From Paenibacillus oryzisoli (GTDB lineage Bacteria > Bacillota > Bacilli > Paenibacillales > NBRC-103111), in the NCBI RefSeq assembly GCF_001653565.1, contig NZ_LYPB01000049.1, forward strand, positions 434,001 through 498,000: a stretch of DNA of 64,000 nucleotides, in the 5' to 3' direction. The first letter of the stretch is position 1. Every line of letters starts with the position of its first letter. Made by a program: the position numbers and the translations under genes. The notes under the pieces were generated by a model. That model saw nothing but the letters and a program-made list of their open reading frames with translations. It was not told the origin of the DNA and ran no database searches. Below are positions 17,932-26,354 of this stretch, piece after piece.

Positions 17932-18093
17932 ATAACCAAGAAATCAGAAGGCAGAAAGTTTTCAGTGAAATCAGTAAGCTATATCCACGATGCAGAAGCT
18001 GCTCAAAAGTGGTTTGAAGTTTTAAGAGAAATTTTAAACGAAGAAATGTACAAAGCTCACTCAAAAAGGTCGGACAGCCAGCATAGAGATTAA
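17932..18093 (+). other. Possible 53-codon ORF with AUA in the start position
   Basis: In the 350-bp gap 17765-18114. After an in-frame stop and a good ribosome site (AAAGGGTG), a 53-codon frame begins with ATA and reads ITKKSEGRKFSVK... to TAA at 18091, 21 nt before the recombinase gene. ATA may be a mutated ATG, or the frame may be fortuitous. It could be a small regulator of the recombinase pair. Nothing else is seen in the gap. Confidence 0.3.
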
Positions 18094-18114
18094 TAATGAA
18101 AAGGGGGAATTCAA

Positions 18115-19593
18115 ATGGATAACAGGATAACAGTCGCTTATTATCGTAGCTCCTCTGAGCTGCAAGAAAACTCAATTGATATGCAAAAATACAAAGCTGA
18201 AAAAAAAGCAATTCAATTGAACTTACTGATCGAGAACGTATATATAGATGAGTTCGTCTCTGCACGTACGAACAAAATTTTTCAACGACCACAAATGAAA
18301 AATTTATACGATGATATTAAAAATGGCATCGTAGGTAAACTACTGGTTTACAAAAGAGACCGAATTGCGCGCCAATCAGTTGAGTATCTCCAATTTTATG
18401 AGCATTGTAAAAAATACAAAGTAGAAGTTATCTTTACTTCCGATATGGAGAAAGAACTGACTTTTGATTATATGGGCGAGTTTTTCGAACACATAATGGC
18501 AGGTTTCGTGGAATTGGAAGCAACCAATATCCACGAACGCTTAAATCAATCGAGAATCACTCGATTTTACAATAATGAATACGGAAGAAAAATGCCCTTT
18601 GGATATTCTTGGAACCCCACAACGAGAATAATTGAACTTAACGCCGCCGATTTATCCCTAGTACGAGAAATCTTTTACGAGGCAAAGTCAGGTAAATATA
18701 GCACTTTAAACGATTTACGCAAGCATCTCAATAGCAGCAACAAACTAAAAAAAGGCAAGCCGTGGTCAGTACAAGCCCTTGAAAAGTTGCTTCGACATCC
18801 ACTCTATTGTGGCAACTATATCATGCACTTTTCAGGTAAAGAACACTCCAAATTTCATGAAGAACTGGCAATAATTTCGCTTGAAGCTTGGGAAGACGTT
18901 CAGGAAATGGTTGAGGATATGATGCAGCGGCGAGACAGTAAAAAAGCTGAGGACCCTTACCTCCTTCACAATTTACTATCGTGTAGTATCTGCCAAAAAC
19001 CGCTGACCTCTAAAGTTATTGCAGATGAGACTGGTCAAGAGAATAAGATTTATGGCTGTGCTAAACATGATATTTCACTTATTAAGGAAAATGTTGAAGA
19101 TTTCGTTATAAAGCACATTTTATCTTATGTAGTCTCATTAGCTAGTACGAACTGGAGTAAATTATTCAATAAACAAAATAAAAATGAAGTTAAATCAAAA
19201 AAAGTAACAGCCAAAAATGAACAACAAGAGCTAAAGCGTCTTCGTTCGAATATTTTTAGGCAAGCAGATATTCTATTAGGCAATCCGGAAACTTCTATAA
19301 AAAATGAAGTCGAACTCAACTTACTGGCTCTTCATGGAGATTTAGCAAGCCAACGGGAAAAATATGACGATTCCCTTCGTTCATTAAACACCGCTCTTAA
19401 TTTTTCTGAACAGGTTAAAGAAGATTTAGCGCAACTCAAGAATGAAGAAATTATTAACTATCTACAAAAATACTCAAAAACCCATTTACGCGCACTAATT
19501 GAAAATGTTCTAACTATCGTCAAAGTTAATCCAAACAGAGAATTTGATTTTGTTTACAAATATCCCTACTCATTGAAAGGAGATTCTGTATGA
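18115..19593 (+). CDS. Large serine recombinase, first of a coupled pair
   Basis: A 492-aa site-specific recombinase. The resolvase N-domain has catalytic Ser13 in YYRSSSELQ and the arginine-rich KRDRIARQ loop. It is followed by a recombinase domain, a zinc-ribbon (CSICQKPL...GCAKHD, ~residue 285-325) and a long C-terminal coiled coil. ATG 18115 follows AAAAGGGGG. Its stop overlaps the next start by 4 nt (ATGA at 19590-19593), so two different large recombinases are made together, recalling the paired ccr recombinases of staphylococcal cassettes. Its att site is not identified. The nearby spoVR remnant hints that it too used a spoVR site (inference). Confidence 0.9.
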   Translation: MDNRITVAYYRSSSELQENSIDMQKYKAEKKAIQLNLLIENVYIDEFVSARTNKIFQRPQMKNLYDDIKNGIVGKLLVYKRDRIARQSVEYLQFYEHCKKYKVEVIFTSDMEKELTFDYMGEFFEHIMAGFVELEATNIHERLNQSRITRFYNNEYGRKMPFGYSWNPTTRIIELNAADLSLVREIFYEAKSGKYSTLNDLRKHLNSSNKLKKGKPWSVQALEKLLRHPLYCGNYIMHFSGKEHSKFHEELAIISLEAWEDVQEMVEDMMQRRDSKKAEDPYLLHNLLSCSICQKPLTSKVIADETGQENKIYGCAKHDISLIKENVEDFVIKHILSYVVSLASTNWSKLFNKQNKNEVKSKKVTAKNEQQELKRLRSNIFRQADILLGNPETSIKNEVELNLLALHGDLASQREKYDDSLRSLNTALNFSEQVKEDLAQLKNEEIINYLQKYSKTHLRALIENVLTIVKVNPNREFDFVYKYPYSLKGDSV

Positions 19594-21311
19594 TAAATAT
19601 TAAACCAGGGAGCAAATGCGCATTATATGGTCGCGTTTCCACAAATAAACAAGATGTTGAAAATCAACAAAAAAGTATTGAAGAATTTGTTAATAGATAT
19701 TCGTGCATCATCACAGATGAGTATCTCGACGAAGCCGTTTCTGCTTTTAAACGAAAATTAACCGATAGAAAAAACCTGATCAAACTGCTCAACGATATTC
19801 CTACAAAAAAGTTCGATTGTATTCTCATCTTTGAGAGAAGCAGAGTTGCCCGAAATGCGCTTGAACATTCTGAACTTCGAACATTTTTTAAACATGCCAA
19901 TATCCCAGTAATCATCGTTTCAACTGAAAGTTACTACGACTCCGGTGATTCATTTACGGATCTAATTAAAGATGCCACGACAAAGCTAGAGGTAGCGCAA
20001 ACCAGCGATAGAACAAGAAGCGTTCATGAGTCATTGACCAAAAAAGGTAAATTACTTGGCGGAATTCCTCCTTTTGGATATAGATACAACGACAAAAAAT
20101 ATTTAGTCGATCCTCAGGAGTCTTTAATGCTTCAGCAGGTCTTTGACTTGTATAAGAAAGGGCTTGGTTTTGATTCATTAGCGAAAAAGATGCCGGAGAA
20201 AAGTTACCGAGGCGAGAATTGGCATGATTATCATGTAAAGGCAATTATCACAAACCCTATTTATACAGGTAAAGCAGCGATGCATATTAGAAATAAATAT
20301 TCTCGAGCTAGCATCAATGACAGGAAACTTTGGGTTACAGGTGAGAGCCCTAATGTACCTCCACTTATTTCTCAGGAAGATTGGGAGTATTGCTTTCAAT
20401 TGTATTTAATGCGGCGAGAGGGGGTCATAAATCCAAAGGAGAATACAACCAATTTCTTCTTCAAAAACTTAATTTATTGTAAGGCTTGTAATACTCCACT
20501 AAATACGAAAGATCAACGAACCACCGATAAGAAGACCGGAAAGAAATATGGTGCAAGGGTATATCTTTGCGATTGTGGCATGAGAGTCGACGCTGAGGAT
20601 GCACATCATTACGTTCTGTATTATGTTGTTAATAAAATGATCGTAGATGGTGTATACGGGTCATCACAACAAATTCATAATGAAATAATCAAAGGAAATC
20701 AAACTGATATTGAGAAAATTGAAAAGCAGATATATTTGCTAAAAGTAAATATCCAAGAAAATGAAAAAAAGTACCTGAAAATTAAAACCAAAATCGACGG
20801 GCTTCTAAATCAGGCACAAAGAATACAAGATAATATCGCAATAAGAAAAAGGGAGTTATTTGAGAAGGGCATGAAATCCGACAGCGTGAATGATGATCAA
20901 ATGGTTGTTCAGTTAAATTCTCGCAATTACGATCTTGAAAAGATTCTATCCGTTTTTCAACATTATCTATTAGAAACAGTTCAGGAAAACGAGCAAATTA
21001 ACACTTTGATTACGGAACGTGCTGAGCAAGTAGATTTTATCAAACATGTTCTTTCGAACTTTAAGCTTTGGGATGAGCTCTTCAAGCATTTTATGAGAAT
21101 TGAGGACTCAGAAAGTTTTAATTTGCGTCGATTATTATCATTTTTTATTGAACGAATTGAAGTGGAGAACGATCCACGCGAGGAAAATAAGGTATCTTTT
21201 GAAATTAGGGCAAAAGTTAACCTTGAAACGGAGCGATTTGTTGAAATTGACTTTAGAGCTAAGCCGGAAGATTACCCTGACTTTGATGATAAAGATGAAC
21301 AGGTTAGTTAA
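19590..21311 (+). CDS. Large serine recombinase, second of a coupled pair
   Basis: A 573-aa recombinase with catalytic Ser17 in LYGRVSTNKQ, the FERSRVARN loop, a recombinase domain (PPFGYRYND...GKAAMH), a zinc-ribbon (CKACNTPL...CDCGMR, ~295-330) and a long coiled coil typical of large serine integrases. It overlaps the first recombinase by ATGA. The two proteins differ in sequence throughout, so this is an old pair rather than a recent duplication. Followed by a hairpin at 21369-21419. Probably forms a heteromeric or division-of-labour recombinase moving a cassette now nested in the spoVR island; this is inference. Confidence 0.9.
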   Translation: MINIKPGSKCALYGRVSTNKQDVENQQKSIEEFVNRYSCIITDEYLDEAVSAFKRKLTDRKNLIKLLNDIPTKKFDCILIFERSRVARNALEHSELRTFFKHANIPVIIVSTESYYDSGDSFTDLIKDATTKLEVAQTSDRTRSVHESLTKKGKLLGGIPPFGYRYNDKKYLVDPQESLMLQQVFDLYKKGLGFDSLAKKMPEKSYRGENWHDYHVKAIITNPIYTGKAAMHIRNKYSRASINDRKLWVTGESPNVPPLISQEDWEYCFQLYLMRREGVINPKENTTNFFFKNLIYCKACNTPLNTKDQRTTDKKTGKKYGARVYLCDCGMRVDAEDAHHYVLYYVVNKMIVDGVYGSSQQIHNEIIKGNQTDIEKIEKQIYLLKVNIQENEKKYLKIKTKIDGLLNQAQRIQDNIAIRKRELFEKGMKSDSVNDDQMVVQLNSRNYDLEKILSVFQHYLLETVQENEQINTLITERAEQVDFIKHVLSNFKLWDELFKHFMRIEDSESFNLRRLLSFFIERIEVENDPREENKVSFEIRAKVNLETERFVEIDFRAKPEDYPDFDDKDEQVS

Positions 21312-21368
21312 CTCGCTACGCCATCAAATTTTCAATAATCATCTGACGGTAAACAAAACATAAAATTA

Positions 21369-21419
21369 AAACAGTGATAAACGTAGACGAGAAATTCAAG
21401 TCAAGGGATATCACTGTTT
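21369..21419. terminator. Inverted repeat after the recombinase pair
   Basis: Arms AAACAGTGATA (21369-21379) and TATCACTGTTT (21409-21419) are separated by 29 nt, with no strong T-run. It is a weak terminator or a protein-binding site between convergent genes. Confidence 0.4.
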
Positions 21420-21484
21420 CAATGAATGTTTATTCTTAATAAAGTAGATAGCATGCCGAGTATACCCGACAGCTGTTCGGACGA

Positions 21485-22543
21485 TTATTTTTGGGGATGT
21501 GTAATTCGGACAATAAATAAAGCTTCCCAAAAAGGACTATAATCTAGTCCGAAACGAACCCCAGGATTTTCTTCACGAAAGCGTTTCTCAATACTCTTTC
21601 CATACTTTTCAATGACAGCCTGCAACTCGTTTAAAGCAGCGGTAGCCTCTTCAATGTATGGATGACCTTTATCCATACGCCATCCGTCATTCCAGATAGC
21701 CATTCCTTCGCTATCCAAAGCGTTCAATGTGGCGTTGTCATCTTCGTCTGCTATAAAACCGGGGTCGAACATACCAGCTTTTCTGTTATAGTACAAGACA
21801 CTTACCGCAATACGCCTAAGCGGACGAAGAGCGTCTTTAACTTTTTCTACTAAGTCCATGAACGTCTCCCATTCGTCCATTTTTTCGTAGTCCATCTGCT
21901 TAACCTCTTCAGCATCTTTCATTTGTCTTAGCTTATTGTTCTCTTCTCGTAAATTCTTCTCATCTACTTCTGCCAATTCATATGCCTCTTTGTAACGTCC
22001 CACATCACTTCGCAATTGCTTTACCAATGCAGGTGTTACGACCTCGCGTTCGTTCATGGCTTTGATAAACGGTAGTAACTTATCTTTGCGGAAATCACGT
22101 GCACGTGAGATGAAACGTGTAGAGTTGGCACCTGAGCCTATCTTCCGATCATTAATGGCATCGAATAACTGAGATAGACCTTTCTCAGAATCAAGCTGAA
22201 TTGTTTGCAACCAACGGCGGTACGGAGTAGCATCTAACGCAGTATAATCGAGTGGTGCCACAATTAATGGAAGCAAATTGGCGACATTTACCCAAGCAGC
22301 ACCAAGTTCACAAATGCAAAATGCACTCTCCAAATAACTTGGAGTAATAATCGGCATGATTAATGTAGATTCATGCATCGCTTGACGGATCTGTTCGATC
22401 CAGTTACCACCCGCTGTAAGCTGCTCGTCCGAGGTGTTAAAAAAGTTTTCCCGCGTAAGATTAAATTGCGATTGAATCATATCCATTAAAGCATTAACCA
22501 TCTCCGAATCAGCGGAGGCATGACTTATAAAAATCTTCGACAC
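21485..22543 (-). CDS. TIR domain protein
   Basis: A 352-aa protein. An N-terminal TIR domain (KIFISHASADSEMV) has the catalytic-position Glu79 in CICELGAAW and a WIEQIRQAM helix. The remainder holds a predicted coiled coil (~190-230) and a C-terminal region of unknown fold. Bacterial TIR domains hydrolyse NAD+ or make cyclic ADP-ribose signals in anti-phage systems. Here no adjacent ThsA-like or CBASS gene is visible, so it may act alone or with the Sir2-like protein elsewhere in the island (speculative). The GTG start at 22543 has a weak ribosome site. Confidence 0.82.
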   Translation of the reverse strand: MSKIFISHASADSEMVNALMDMIQSQFNLTRENFFNTSDEQLTAGGNWIEQIRQAMHESTLIMPIITPSYLESAFCICELGAAWVNVANLLPLIVAPLDYTALDATPYRRWLQTIQLDSEKGLSQLFDAINDRKIGSGANSTRFISRARDFRKDKLLPFIKAMNEREVVTPALVKQLRSDVGRYKEAYELAEVDEKNLREENNKLRQMKDAEEVKQMDYEKMDEWETFMDLVEKVKDALRPLRRIAVSVLYYNRKAGMFDPGFIADEDDNATLNALDSEGMAIWNDGWRMDKGHPYIEEATAALNELQAVIEKYGKSIEKRFREENPGVRFGLDYSPFWEALFIVRITHPQK

Positions 22544-22845
22544 TCAAAACCAACTCCCAAATTATGTTCTCATCCTATTTATACCAATTTGGCGGATTTT
22601 GTCAAACACAAAAAGAGCTGCTTAACAGCTCCTAAATTAATACATTCACAAAGTGTTCCAGTGGGATCAGCAGTTCCTTATCATTTTAGCGATGCTTGCG
22701 AGCTGTATGGATGCATTTCATTCTGCCTCTCGATAGGTAAAGCTGATTAGCTACACTTATTTTTTGTTTAGTATTACTCAGAGAGGTGTACTATTCCTAT
22801 TCACTTCTAAGCTTTAAAATTACTGTGTTGTTTTATTTATCGAAT

Positions 22846-23053
22846 CTCGGTTTTTAGGTAATAATTTGCTTAATTCTCTCGGTAATTAGATAGTACCGGG
22901 ATCCCGGTACTATCTAATTACCGAGAGAATATTGCATTAATAACGCCATTACAACTGAATTTTATGATTTTATCACGACGAAAGTAGTGACAGAATAATT
23001 AAGCTCGGTTATTGGGTTAGCCGTTTCACATATTTCTCGGCAATTAGGTAATT
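22846..23053. repeat. Iteron-like CTCGG repeats
   Basis: Five copies of an ~18-bp motif close to CTCGGTAATTAGGTAATA lie in the 594-bp gap 22544-23137: at 22846-22863, 22878-22895, 22908-22925 (inverted), 23004-23021 and 23036-23053. Copies two and three form the arms of the perfect palindrome. The arrangement resembles replication-initiator or partition-protein binding sites. They sit beside the ParB-like gene. The part of the gap before 22840 shows nothing I can support. Confidence 0.55.
22873..22930. repeat. 58-bp perfect palindrome without a loop
   Basis: Every one of the 29 base pairs on each side of the axis (between 22901 and 22902, inside GGGATCCC) matches, and the symmetry stops exactly at 22872/22931. 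It contains two divergent iteron copies. Such long uninterrupted palindromes are unusual and unstable in many hosts, suggesting selection as a binding, origin or resolution site. It does not resemble a terminator, because there is no loop or U-tract. Confidence 0.85.
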
Positions 23054-23104
23054 CACATTATCATTTAATTTTATCACAGTAAAACTTATTAGGAAAAGCA
23101 AATC

Positions 23105-23138
23105 AAGTCGTGATAAATTAATATCACGACTTTTTATT
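23105..23138 (+). terminator. Hairpin AAGTCGTGATA/TATCACGACTT
   Basis: An 11-bp perfect stem with a 6-nt loop followed by TTTTATTT on the plus strand, directly after the minus-strand gene's stop. It serves as a convergent terminator. Confidence 0.6.
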
Positions 23139-23377
23139 TAATACCAACAACCGTCAGATGTGTAATGATACCATTCGTGTTGATAATACACATTTACAGT
23201 CTTCTCTTGTTTATCCCATTGCACCCTTTTGATTTTTTCAACCGCATACAATGGTTTATAATCCAATCCGTGTGCTTGAGAATGTAATTTGTACGTACGC
23301 TCTAAAATTGTTTGTTGTTGAGGCGTTAATAAATCATAGCCTTCGACATCTCCTAGCTTCATCTGCCTTTTCAGCAT
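23138..23377 (-). CDS. Hypothetical 79-aa protein
   Basis: A short aromatic-rich protein with no recognisable domain. Two start choices lie close together (codon 1 after GAAAGG, or Met6 after AAAAGG). It lies between the iteron cluster and the ParB-like gene on the same strand as the latter. Such small proteins often accompany plasmid partition regions. The compact fold-like pattern and ribosome site favour a real gene, with moderate certainty. Confidence 0.5.
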   Translation of the reverse strand: MLKRQMKLGDVEGYDLLTPQQQTILERTYKLHSQAHGLDYKPLYAVEKIKRVQWDKQEKTVNVYYQHEWYHYTSDGCWY

Positions 23378-23446
23378 CCTTTCAAAACATATTATAGCTG
23401 ATAATTCCCACTATTTTGGAAATTTCATAAAAATACATGAAATGAT

Positions 23447-23477
23447 AAAAAGAGCAGCTCACGCTGCCCTTTTTTAT
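23447..23477 (-). terminator. Terminator of the ParB-like gene
   Basis: AAAGGGCAGC-GTGA-GCTGCTCTTTTT when read on the minus strand, immediately at the stop of the ParB-like gene. Confidence 0.75.
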
Positions 23478-24613
23478 CCAGAGATAACCACACTATAACC
23501 TCTATCCGTTTTCTCAATCCGTGGAGCTGTCCAGACCTTTGTTTTAACAACGTTTATTCCCATCTCATGTTTAGCAGCCCAAAGCAATGAAGCTTTTTCC
23601 TTTATATGACTTTCCTCATTACTTACAATAACTCCGTCATTTTTACTGCTACTACGCCTTTCTTGTTCAAACCTCTCTAGCACGCCATCAATGACTTCAT
23701 TTACTGTATTTCTCGCGGTCAGTAAATGAGTTAGGGTAGTTTCCCGTATCATACTACCCAACTCATTATTAATTTTAGAAGTGACATGTTTAAGTTCAAA
23801 ACTACAATAGTTGACCCAAAAATCAGCATAAGCCGAATCGGGATCCGTTTGCATAATTGCCTGGATAATAATCATTTCAGCTTCATTATCAGTAAACTTT
23901 GCCTTTGCCAAGACGTTTTCTACTGCAACCTGCTTTTGGTCAAACGTGAGGGATTGATATACTTTGAACTTCGCCATCTTCTTTAGTGCTGTTGCGTGGT
24001 CAACCCCTATCTTGTCAGTATTTATCAATCGTTGAAGAAGTTCATTTTTATACTCTGTGCTGACATTCAAGTCGTGCCAAATAACGGCAAGCGCATCTTG
24101 GCTTTTTCGTAGCTCTTCAACCCGATCGCGCCAAAACTTTGGAATTACTATTGCCCTTCTTATCCTTTTTTGCGTAATCCTTGGAAGTTCATTAATGATA
24201 TCGTTCACATTTTCGGAGTTTTCAACAAGTTTTTGAATTTCTATCGCAGTCATTCGCTTATTAGTTCGTTTCAGGCGTAGCCGAATTGAGTTGCGGTTTT
24301 CTTGAGACGTTTCCTTTCCATAAAGCCTACATGGTATGCTCTCAAATTCCATTGGATACCTTCTCATAATATGGTTACGCCGATACCCATCTAAAATAAA
24401 GAATTTTCCCTCAGCATTCGGTCCCTCAACTAATAGAGGGATTAGCACCCCTTCTTCCAATAGGCTTTGCTCCAGGCTCATACCATCGATGTGAATACTT
24501 CCATTAATATCACAAATCAATTGATCAAGTGACAATACCAACAGCTCATCATTTTCCAAAGGTACTCCTCCCTTCCCTCTTACCATTTCTTGTAATGAGT
24601 ATACGACAGGCAT
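23474..24613 (-). CDS. ParB/Srx-fold protein, plasmid-partition-like
   Basis: A 379-aa protein whose N-terminal ~110 residues have the ParB N-domain pattern: L-x-L-D-Q-L, an EGVLIPLLV strand, then FILDGYRRNHIMRRYP corresponding to the ParB/sulfiredoxin GxRR motif that binds CTP. A helical middle region could hold a DNA-binding HTH. No ParA ATPase gene accompanies it. It is divergent from a coiled-coil DNA-binding gene across a palindrome-rich 139-bp gap. It probably binds those sites and/or the nearby iterons for segregation or transcription control of the island. This is inference; ParB-fold membership is fairly safe. Confidence 0.7.
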   Translation of the reverse strand: MPVVYSLQEMVRGKGGVPLENDELLVLSLDQLICDINGSIHIDGMSLEQSLLEEGVLIPLLVEGPNAEGKFFILDGYRRNHIMRRYPMEFESIPCRLYGKETSQENRNSIRLRLKRTNKRMTAIEIQKLVENSENVNDIINELPRITQKRIRRAIVIPKFWRDRVEELRKSQDALAVIWHDLNVSTEYKNELLQRLINTDKIGVDHATALKKMAKFKVYQSLTFDQKQVAVENVLAKAKFTDNEAEMIIIQAIMQTDPDSAYADFWVNYCSFELKHVTSKINNELGSMIRETTLTHLLTARNTVNEVIDGVLERFEQERRSSSKNDGVIVSNEESHIKEKASLLWAAKHEMGINVVKTKVWTAPRIEKTDRGYSVVISG

Positions 24614-24670
24614 AAATTGTCCTATTCAATCATATTTAGAGAGGACGAGTTCCTTTTCTCATTTTTTTTC

Positions 24671-24732
24671 GGTTAACCATATTAACCTGGTTAACCCCTG
24701 AATATATGCACTTTTTAAAGTTAACTTTAAAA
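24671..24732. promoter_or_regulatory. Palindromic operator region between the ParB-like and coiled-coil genes
   Basis: Two GGTTAACC palindromes (24671-24678, 24689-24696) with a TTAACC between them are followed by a perfect 20-bp palindrome at 24713-24732 centred on GTTAAC. It lies in the divergent promoter region, so it is probably the autoregulatory or centromere-like site of one of the two flanking proteins. Confidence 0.6.
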
Positions 24733-24752
24733 TCGAAGGAGTTGCCGCCGCT

Positions 24753-25562
24753 ATGGCTGATCCCACTTTTGGAGTAAAGGTTACATCTGATTTCAAAGAG
24801 AAAGTTGAAGAATTGGTAAAAAAATCTGATTTTAAAACAACAAAAGAATGGTTTGAGCATTTGGTTGGAACGTACGAACTACAACTCCTGAAAGAGAATG
24901 TGGGGGCACAATCTTATATTGGAGACATAGAAGCAATTGAATCACTCACTTCACGCATTGTAATTATCTTAAAATCACTGGTGCAAAAAGCTACAGACAG
25001 TTTCCAGATCAGCCAGGATGAGTTTCAAGCATATAAAAGTAAAAGTGATCATGAAGCAAGTTTAGCTCATAGTCGAATCGATGAATTACAAACGGAGGTT
25101 TCTTTAAAACAAAAGGAAATTAAACAAATACATGACGATCAAAAAGAGATTCGTAAACAGGTGAGCCAACTTGAAGAATTGACGATTTCACGTAAGCAAG
25201 TCATTGAAGCTAAGGAAGCAGAAAATGACGATTTGAAGAAGCGGTTACTTGAACTCAGTCAAGGCGACCTTAGAAATGAAAATCAACGCTTACAAAACGA
25301 ACTAAACCAGCTAAGGCATGAAATACAATTAAAAGAAATGGCATTTAACAATGAGATAGCACAAGAACGCGTTCGATCTGAAAATAACAAAGAACAAATT
25401 ATTTTGCTTAAACAGCAAATTTCCGATTATCAACAGATGTTAACCGTTAGAAGACCTCCAGGTCGCCCCAAAAACGAACCCAACGAAACTTCATCTCTTA
25501 CACGTGAACAAAAGGATCAACTTGAGTTAACTGATCAACTGGGTATTGCCGAGACGGAATAG
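24753..25562 (+). CDS. KfrA-like coiled-coil DNA-binding protein with C-terminal AT-hook
   Basis: A 269-aa protein. The N-terminal ~55 residues (VKVTSDFKEKVEELV...TKEWFEHLV) look like a short DNA-binding helical or ribbon-helix-helix unit. Residues ~85-230 are continuous heptad-rich coiled coil. Near the C-terminus is an AT-hook-like RRPPGRPK. This is the general plan of KfrA and SeqA-like plasmid organisers. GAAGGAG precedes ATG 24753 at slightly long spacing. Divergent from the ParB-like gene and ending in a hairpin terminator. Role in segregation or nucleoid-type organisation is inference. Confidence 0.65.
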   Translation: MADPTFGVKVTSDFKEKVEELVKKSDFKTTKEWFEHLVGTYELQLLKENVGAQSYIGDIEAIESLTSRIVIILKSLVQKATDSFQISQDEFQAYKSKSDHEASLAHSRIDELQTEVSLKQKEIKQIHDDQKEIRKQVSQLEELTISRKQVIEAKEAENDDLKKRLLELSQGDLRNENQRLQNELNQLRHEIQLKEMAFNNEIAQERVRSENNKEQIILLKQQISDYQQMLTVRRPPGRPKNEPNETSSLTREQKDQLELTDQLGIAETE

Positions 25563-25575
25563 TTAATAAAAGGGT

Positions 25576-25611
25576 GATGGGGAGAGCTATGAAAACCGAT
25601 GCCTCCCCATC
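25576..25611 (+). terminator. Hairpin after the coiled-coil gene
   Basis: GATGGGGAG (25576-25584) and CTCCCCATC (25603-25611), 14 nt after the stop. The following tract is only moderately T-rich. Confidence 0.55.
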
Positions 25612-25686
25612 ATTCAGCAATTTATTTTTGAAAAATGACCTCTGCTTGTCATAAATATAAGTACATTCTAATATACTTATATCGAG

Positions 25687-26097
25687 GTGATCGTTATTAG
25701 CAAATCAGGTGTAGTAGTCCAATTATTTCCGCGCAATCGAAAAACCAAGAAAATCAAGAATCATATCGGGGTCTATGCGATTGTAAATGCGGTAAATAAT
25801 AAAGTATTTATCGGTTCAGGAGAATTAGAAAATCGCAAAGCAACACAGTGGAGTTTATTAAATGCTGGCAAACATTATAATAAACGCCTACAGCAAGAAT
25901 GGAATCACTTTAAAGCTGAGAATTTCAGGTTCGTCACCCTTTTCGAAGCAAAAACCAATGAAGATTTAGATTTTTTGCAACAATGTGAAGAATATTGGAT
26001 AACTTATACGATGGCTACTGATAAGAAGTACGGTTATAACATCTATAAAAAATCCTCGCTTTCGCACGAATTTCGGCTAAAAATTCAACCTATATGA
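25687..26097 (+). CDS. GIY-YIG nuclease domain protein
   Basis: A 136-aa protein with the GIY (GVYAIVN) and YIG (VFIGSGE) halves of the motif near residues 29-48, then a Trp/Tyr-rich core and a late EEYWI segment, as in free-standing GIY-YIG domain proteins. The ribosome site GAGGTGAT overlaps the only GTG start (25687); it would suit an ATT start at 25696 better, so initiation is unclear. Preceded by a divergent AT-rich promoter region. Possible roles include homing or DNA repair nuclease; not resolvable here. Confidence 0.7.
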   Translation: MIVISKSGVVVQLFPRNRKTKKIKNHIGVYAIVNAVNNKVFIGSGELENRKATQWSLLNAGKHYNKRLQQEWNHFKAENFRFVTLFEAKTNEDLDFLQQCEEYWITYTMATDKKYGYNIYKKSSLSHEFRLKIQPI

Positions 26098-26110
26098 TTC
26101 GAGGTATGAC

Positions 26111-26326
26111 GTGAATAAGCATTGGTATCTTATTGCTGGCGATTATGATGAAGCCATGATCGTTAATACAACACTTGAAATGGCAGAATTTTTAGCTGAC
26201 GCTTATGTAGAAAAGCTCGAATACGAAATTTACCTCACCGACGATGTTCAACATGCACAAAAACTTATTGAGAGCCGTTCATCTCAACCACCGTATTTTC
26301 CAACCTACAAAAAACCAGCTGAGTAA
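26111..26326 (+). CDS. Hypothetical 71-aa acidic protein
   Basis: Begins at GTG 26111 after GAGGT, 13 nt after the GIY-YIG stop, and ends inside a strong terminator, so it is the second gene of that unit. It is acidic and aromatic with no recognised domain. Could be a partner or inhibitor of the nuclease, judged only from position. Confidence 0.5.
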   Translation: MNKHWYLIAGDYDEAMIVNTTLEMAEFLADAYVEKLEYEIYLTDDVQHAQKLIESRSSQPPYFPTYKKPAE

Positions 26327-26346
26327 TTCAGCTGGTTTTATTTTTA
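26311..26346 (+). terminator. Strong intrinsic terminator
   Basis: A perfect 12-bp stem AAAACCAGCTGA / TCAGCTGGTTTT with a 5-nt loop followed by ATTTTT. It overlaps the end of the 71-aa gene. Confidence 0.85.
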
Positions 26347-26354
26347 ATCATTGA

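Noticed and set aside
22873..22930. Protelomerase (hairpin telomere) target
   Set aside because: The size is similar to known telomere-resolution sites, but no protelomerase-like gene is present and the locus is internal to a chromosomal island.
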